Positions 16,273-19,718 of a stretch of 19,718 bases of DNA are shown piece after piece. How positions within the stretch are numbered: the first letter of the stretch is position 1; the number at the start of each line of letters is the position of its first letter. A program made the position numbers and the translations under genes. The DNA is from Thiobacillus sp. Its GTDB lineage: Bacteria > Pseudomonadota > Gammaproteobacteria > Burkholderiales > Thiobacillaceae. The notes beneath the pieces are model-generated. The model ran no database searches and was not told the origin of the DNA. It saw only the letters and a list, made by a program, of their open reading frames with translations. The stretch spans positions 1-19,718 of the forward strand of contig JAIWOL010000012.1 of the NCBI GenBank assembly GCA_020216925.1. The letters are read 5' to 3'.

Positions 16273-16701
16273 ATGAAAGCCTGTCTGCTGGCCCTGGGTC
16301 TGGCCTGTGCATCCGTCCCGGCGCACGCCGAAATCGCACAGAAATTCGGTCCGCTCGAAATCCACTACAACGCCATTTCCACCGACGCACTGCTGCCCGA
16401 AGTAGCGCGTGCCTACAAAATCGAACGCAGCAAGACGCGCGGCCTGGTCACCCTGTCGGTGCTGAAGAAAAACGCCGTGGGCGGGCTCACGCCCATGCCG
16501 GCCAAGGTATCGATCTACGCCACCAACCTCAACAGTCAGCTTAGCCGCATCGACATGCGGGAAGTCAGGGAAGGCACTGCCATCTACTACCTCGGCGAAT
16601 TCCGCATGGCCTTGCCCGACACACTGAAATTCACCGCCAGCGTGGAAGTGGCCGGCGAGCCCAAACGCGAGATCAGCTTCGAGCAGAAGTTCTACAAATA
16701 A
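16273..16701 (+). CDS. Secreted DUF4426 domain protein
   Basis: A 142-residue protein with a Sec signal peptide (about 1-19, ending AHA). The mature part matches DUF4426: FGPLEIHYNAISTDALLPEVARAY, then KTRGLVTLSV, and a beta-rich tail REGTAIYYLGEFRMA ending in FEQKFYK. DUF4426 proteins are periplasmic, immunoglobulin-like in pattern, and have no assigned function. It follows the MCE operon by 45 nt on the same strand and converges with the SafE-like gene, 13 nt between the stops. The strong ribosome site suggests high expression when transcribed. Confidence 0.8.
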   Translation: MKACLLALGLACASVPAHAEIAQKFGPLEIHYNAISTDALLPEVARAYKIERSKTRGLVTLSVLKKNAVGGLTPMPAKVSIYATNLNSQLSRIDMREVREGTAIYYLGEFRMALPDTLKFTASVEVAGEPKREISFEQKFYK

Positions 16702-16714
16702 GACCGCGGAAAGA

Positions 16715-17389
16715 TCAGCCGAACGCGGTGCGGGCCAGCGTCAGCAGTCCCCACACGCCAAAGCCCGTCACCGTCAGCCCCGCCGCGCGGCGCACCCACG
16801 GCTGCTGCATGAAAGGCTGAATCTGCCGCGCGAACAGGCCCATGCCCAGCAGATTCGGCAGGGTGCCCAGGCCAAACGCCAGCATCAGCGCCGCCCCCGA
16901 CGTGGCGCTGCCGGCCGCCAGCGCCGACACCAGCACCGAATACACCAGCCCGCACGGCAGCCAGCCCCAGGCCATGCCGGCCAGCACCGCCTGCGGCATG
17001 GACCGTACCGGCAGCAGTTTCTGGAACATTGGCTTGACTGCGCGCCACAGCACGCCGCCGGCCCGTTCGAACACCAGCACCCAGCGGCTGAAACCCGCGA
17101 GGTAAAGTCCCAGCAGGATCATCACAACCTGCGCCAGCACGAACAGCAGCGTCTGCACGGGCATGAAGTCCGCCAGTTTCAGCGATGCGCCCAGCATCCC
17201 CGCCAGCGCGCCAAAGAACACATAGGAACTCACACGTCCCAGGTTGTAGGCCAGATGCAGGCGGAACGGCGGCGAGCTGCCGTCCGCCCGGAGCGAAAAC
17301 GCGGCGACGATGCCGCCGCACATGCCCACGCAGTGCACGCCGCCAAGAAGCCCGGCAAGCAGGGCGGTGAGCAGGGAGAGTTCGATCAT
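16715..17389 (-). CDS. SafE-like (TauE/SafE family, COG2836) membrane protein
   Basis: A 224-residue inner-membrane protein with about six hydrophobic segments. The family hallmark is GGVHCVGMCGGI (residues 16-27, with H19, C20, M23 and C24), a putative thiol/metal site in the first helix. Further landmarks are GWLPCGLVYSVL with C146 and GLGTLPNLLG. Proteins of this type are annotated as sulfite exporters or urease-accessory-like transporters, and many lie beside cbb3 cytochrome oxidase assembly genes, so a role in metal or thiol traffic is plausible but not shown. No such genes are in the window. It follows the AmpG-like gene with a 36-nt gap on the same strand and may be co-transcribed. Confidence 0.82.
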   Translation of the reverse strand: MIELSLLTALLAGLLGGVHCVGMCGGIVAAFSLRADGSSPPFRLHLAYNLGRVSSYVFFGALAGMLGASLKLADFMPVQTLLFVLAQVVMILLGLYLAGFSRWVLVFERAGGVLWRAVKPMFQKLLPVRSMPQAVLAGMAWGWLPCGLVYSVLVSALAAGSATSGAALMLAFGLGTLPNLLGMGLFARQIQPFMQQPWVRRAAGLTVTGFGVWGLLTLARTAFG

Positions 17390-17425
17390 CGCTTTGCGGG
17401 GCAGTGAGAAAAACAGGCGTAAATC

Positions 17426-18769
17426 CTAAATCCCCCTGTCTTCGTGCTTGCGTTGTTCAAGAGGCGCAGCAGCAAGCGCGACCCGCCCCGCCAGCCCCAC
17501 CAGCAACAGCACCGGTACACCGATTGCCGCGGTGCCGGTGAAGAACGCCGCCCAGCCGAACGCATCGACGAATTCGCCGGAAAAGCCGGCGATGAACTTG
17601 GGCAACAACAGCATCACCGAAGTAAACAGCGCGTACTGGGTGGCGGAGAAATTCTGGTTCACCAGCCCGGATAGATAAGCGACAAAAGCGCTGGAAGCGA
17701 TGCCGGCCGAGAGGTTGTCGGCCGACACCGTGAACACCAGTGCCGACACATCGTGCCCCCGGCCGGTCAGCCACACGAACAAGAGATTCGTCGCGGCCGA
17801 GAGCACCGCGCCGAGAAACAGCGTGCGCATCACGCCCATGCGCAGCACCAGGAGGCCGCCCAGACCCGCGCCGGTGATGGTCATGATCACGCCGTACACC
17901 TTGGACACGGTGGCCACCTCGTCCTTGGTGAAGCCCATTTCCTGATAGAAGGGATTGCTCATCACCCCCATCACCACGTCGGAAATGCGGTAGACCGCGA
18001 TCAGCGCCAGGATCAAGAGCGCCTGCCACTTGAAACGGCCGAAGAACTCGACGAAAGGCTGCACGAAACTCGTGACCAGCCAACGCGCGACGCCCTGCCC
18101 GGCGATGCGCTGCAGCGGTGCCGCGTGCGCCGGCTCGCGGATGACGAGCGTGGCGACGATGCCCACCGCCATCAGCGCCGCCATCACCGTATACGCCACC
18201 TGCCACGGGCGGAAATCGTAGGTCGCCTCGGAGGGATCGAACGCCGCCGCGATCCACAGCGCGCCCGCGCCGGCGGTGATCATCGCGATGCGGTAGCCCG
18301 CCTGGTAGGTCGCCGCCATCGCGCCTTGTTTTTCCACTTCCACCGCCTCGATGCGATAGGCGTCGAGCGCGATGTCCTGCGTCGCCGAGGCAAACGCCAC
18401 CGCCAGCGCAAAGAACACCGTATGCGCGAGGTTCAGCACCGGGTCGGTGTTCGCCATGCCCAAAAGCGCCAGCGCAATGCACACCTGCGACAGCAGCAGC
18501 CACGCCCGCCGGCGGCCCAGCCGCGCGGTCAGAATCGGCAGCGGCAGACGGTCCACCAGCGGCGACCACAGAAACTTGAAGCCATACGCCAGCCCCACCC
18601 AGCTCAAATGCCCGATCGTCGCGCGCGCGATGCCGGCCTCCGACAGCCAGAACGACAGCGTGCCCAGCACCAGCAAGAGCGGCAGCCCGGCCGAAAAACC
18701 GAGAAACAGCATGCCGACGACGCGCGGGTGGGTGTAAATCTTGAGGGCGGAAAGCCAGGGGTGGGTCAT
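17426..18769 (-). CDS. ampG: AmpG-like MFS muropeptide permease
   Basis: A 447-residue major facilitator with about 12 membrane segments. It matches AmpG: N-terminus HPRVVGMLFLGFSAGLPLLL, YGFKFLWSPLVDRLPLP (62-78), LGRRRAWLLLSQ (84-95), SATQDIALDAYRIE (128-141), and YRISDVVMGVMSNPFYQEMG (start of the second half). AmpG imports GlcNAc-anhydroMurNAc peptides released by lytic enzymes, feeding murein recycling. It is shorter than E. coli AmpG (491). The ATG at 18767-18769 has no clear ribosome site; a longer frame back to 18916 gives Pro-rich non-homologous sequence and is rejected. It lies 37 nt after the toxin gene, and GGGGGAGCGG repeats occupy that gap. Confidence 0.9.
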   Translation of the reverse strand: MTHPWLSALKIYTHPRVVGMLFLGFSAGLPLLLVLGTLSFWLSEAGIARATIGHLSWVGLAYGFKFLWSPLVDRLPLPILTARLGRRRAWLLLSQVCIALALLGMANTDPVLNLAHTVFFALAVAFASATQDIALDAYRIEAVEVEKQGAMAATYQAGYRIAMITAGAGALWIAAAFDPSEATYDFRPWQVAYTVMAALMAVGIVATLVIREPAHAAPLQRIAGQGVARWLVTSFVQPFVEFFGRFKWQALLILALIAVYRISDVVMGVMSNPFYQEMGFTKDEVATVSKVYGVIMTITGAGLGGLLVLRMGVMRTLFLGAVLSAATNLLFVWLTGRGHDVSALVFTVSADNLSAGIASSAFVAYLSGLVNQNFSATQYALFTSVMLLLPKFIAGFSGEFVDAFGWAAFFTGTAAIGVPVLLLVGLAGRVALAAAPLEQRKHEDRGI

Positions 18770-18773
18770 GTGA

Positions 18774-18806
18774 GGGGGAGCGGTGAGCGGGGGAGCGGGG
18801 GAGCGG
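18774..18806. repeat. Three copies of GGGGGAGCGG in the ampG leader
   Basis: GGGGGAGCGG occurs at 18774-18783, 18789-18798 and 18797-18806, the last two sharing a 2-nt overlap. The block fills the gap between the toxin stop and the ampG start. It is G-rich on the plus strand (CCGCTCCCCC on the coding strand) and could be a slippage product or an unusual leader; no function is recognised. Confidence 0.6.
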
Positions 18807-19205
18807 TTAGGCGCGCGGTGCGACGTGTTCGCGCAGCCAGGCGGCGAGGGTGGCTTCATCCCCTTCGCTGGATGCGACGGCGAGCATGGCAAGCACACAG
18901 TCGGCGTCGCTTGCATTCAGTTCATGGCCGTTAAGCAGCAGGAACAACTCCATCGCAACAAAAGCCGTGCGCTTGTTGCCGTCGATGAAAGGGTGATTCT
19001 TGGCGAGCGCCACCGCATACGACGCGGCGAGCGCGCAGGCATCGGGGGATTCGTAGGCAGCCAGATTGGGCGGGCGTGCCAGCGCGGAATCGAACAAGCC
19101 CTCGTCGCGAAATCCCGCTACCCCGCCGTGCTCGGCCAGTTGTTCGTCGTGTGCCGCGATCAGCACCGCGCGGTCGAGCCAAACCCAGGCGCTTGCTGGA
19201 GGCAT
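18807..19205 (-). CDS. doc: Doc-family (Fic fold) toxin of a type II toxin-antitoxin system
   Basis: A 132-residue Fic-fold protein of the death-on-curing type. The active motif is HPFIDGNKRTAF with H71, D75, G76, N77, K78 and R79. Phage P1 Doc has the related HIFNDANKR and phosphorylates EF-Tu; the NKR end matches Doc and not the NGR of AMP-transferring Fic enzymes. An upstream EQLAEHGGVAGFRDEGLFDSAL (21-42) segment is also typical of Doc proteins. The start ATG lies 2 nt after the antitoxin stop, so the pair is one operon. The motif is complete, so the toxin is probably active, although the exact target is inferred from P1 Doc. Confidence 0.9.
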   Translation of the reverse strand: MPPASAWVWLDRAVLIAAHDEQLAEHGGVAGFRDEGLFDSALARPPNLAAYESPDACALAASYAVALAKNHPFIDGNKRTAFVAMELFLLLNGHELNASDADCVLAMLAVASSEGDEATLAAWLREHVAPRA

Positions 19206-19207
19206 GC

Positions 19208-19432
19208 TTACTTGGCCAGCTCGTGCAGCACCGCACGGCGTTTTTTCATGATCGCGCGCGCCGCGTCCATCTGTTCCGCGAAGTCCGGGTCGTAAGGGCG
19301 CAGCGCCACGCCGTCCGGCGTCTCGGTCACGAACACCGTGTCGCCTTTTTCCAGCTTGAGCCGCGCCAGCACCTCCTTGGGCAGGATGAGACCGACCGAA
19401 TTGCCGATCTGGGTGAGTTTCAGGGTATGCAT
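19208..19432 (-). CDS. AbrB/MazE-type antitoxin
   Basis: A 74-residue swapped-hairpin DNA-binding protein. Residues 1-46 match the SpoVT/AbrB fold: LKLTQIGNSVGLILPKEVL, then LKLEKGDTVFVTETPDGVAL. The C-terminal DPDFAEQMDAARAIMKKRRAVLHELAK is a charged amphipathic helix, resembling the toxin-binding tail of Phd. It should neutralise the Doc-like toxin encoded 2 nt downstream and autoregulate. GGGAG about 6 nt before the ATG (complement of 19437-19442) is a good ribosome site. AbrB-type antitoxins are known with several toxin families. Confidence 0.9.
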   Translation of the reverse strand: MHTLKLTQIGNSVGLILPKEVLARLKLEKGDTVFVTETPDGVALRPYDPDFAEQMDAARAIMKKRRAVLHELAK

Positions 19433-19445
19433 CGCAGGCTCCCGA

Positions 19446-19467
19446 TTGTTATAACGGTTGTTATATT
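19446..19467 (-). promoter_or_regulatory. Probable operator/promoter of the toxin-antitoxin pair
   Basis: TTGTTATAAC (19446-19455) and TTGTTATATT (19458-19467) form a direct repeat with a 12-bp period, 14 nt upstream of the antitoxin ATG. It is the most A/T-rich stretch in the window. On the coding strand the first copy reads GTTATAACAA, which also provides a TATAAC -10 hexamer. Overlap of promoter and repeat suits autorepression by the antitoxin. Confidence 0.5.
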
Positions 19468-19571
19468 AGGACGTGCTGCGGCAGAAGCCAAGGGGGAAGA
19501 CCAGGCGGCAACTCTTGCGGGCGGCGAGCCAGGGGTGAGCGGACAGGAAGCGCATGTTCCGTGTGAGCGGA

Positions 19572-19718
19572 TCAGGTTGTGACTCGCAGCAGGTTACGCG
19601 AGATCGTGTAGCAATGCAGGCTGGTCGGCATGAATTCGAGTTCGGTCGTGCCATCGTTGCCTATGCCGCTCACGCTCAGGGTAGTCACCAGCGGACGCCG
19701 AACCAGGGGGTGCTTCGC
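19572..19718 (-). CDS. C-terminal fragment of an unidentified protein
   Basis: An open frame of 48 codons plus TGA (complement of 19572-19574) runs off the right edge in phase with the window end. It reads, in part, RRPLVTTLSVSGIGNDGTTE, then LEFMPTSLHCYTISRNLLRV, ending TT. Alternating hydrophobic residues suggest beta strands. I do not recognise the family. Coding-like codon choice and the orderly C-terminus favour a real gene, but the short length leaves doubt. The 104 nt between it and the operator of the toxin-antitoxin pair show no obvious terminator. Confidence 0.5.
   Translation of the reverse strand, partial: AKHPLVRRPLVTTLSVSGIGNDGTTELEFMPTSLHCYTISRNLLRVTT

Noticed and set aside
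16703..16729. ACCGCG/CGCGGT inverted repeat between convergent DUF4426 and SafE-like genes as a terminator
   Set aside because: Only 6 bp with a 15-nt loop, no T-run, and half of it lies inside the SafE-like coding region.
19466..19654. Small minus-strand ORF between the antitoxin promoter and the right-edge gene; it contains AHPWLAARK, which resembles the AmpG start THPWLSALK
   Set aside because: The match is under ten residues, the ORF overlaps the right-edge coding frame and runs into the TA operator, and no further AmpG similarity follows.

Overview
The window is a gene-dense, high-G+C chromosomal segment, most likely from a betaproteobacterium. The order hemC-hemD-hemX-hemY, an MCE lipid transporter with a PqiC-like lipoprotein, and an NTPase-MetA pair all fit that group, and a Thiobacillus- or Nitrosomonadales-like organism is my best guess. 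This is a judgement from gene content and not a phylogeny. No rRNA, tRNA, CRISPR array, insertion sequence or prophage was seen.

Layout, left to right. (1) 1-515 (+): C-terminal half of a flavin/ferredoxin-NADP reductase-like protein. (2) 561-5055 (-): a haem operon read right to left, hemC, hemD, hemX, hemY with touching or overlapping stop/start codons, then a secreted DUF302 protein after a 106-nt gap. (3) 5145-8211 (+): an exported thioredoxin-fold protein, then a two-component pair (LuxR/NarL-type response regulator and hybrid sensor kinase) whose ORFs overlap by 4 nt. (4) 8284-9699 (+): mpl, a murein-recycling ligase, convergent with xth (exonuclease III, -). (5) 10501-10930: a 430-nt gene-free divergent region with several GC-rich dyads. 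(6) 10931-16227 (+): six ORFs that all overlap: a P-loop NTPase of unknown role, metA-type homoserine O-acyltransferase, and a four-gene MCE/Mla-type lipid transporter (STAS-permease fusion, ATPase, MCE protein, lipoprotein). A DUF4426 secreted protein follows. (7) 16715-19432 (-): a SafE-like membrane protein, an AmpG-like muropeptide permease, and a Doc-type toxin with an AbrB/MazE-type antitoxin. (8) 19572-19718 (-): the C-terminus of an unidentified protein running off the window.

Most of the window is housekeeping: tetrapyrrole synthesis, methionine synthesis, outer-membrane lipid transport, murein recycling (Mpl plus AmpG) and DNA repair. The least explained parts are the NTPase translationally coupled to metA, its fusion by overlaps to a lipid-transport operon, a Ser at the acyl-CoA specificity position of MetA, and the structured leader upstream of this set. 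I found no wholly new system that I could defend; these are the leads I would follow.
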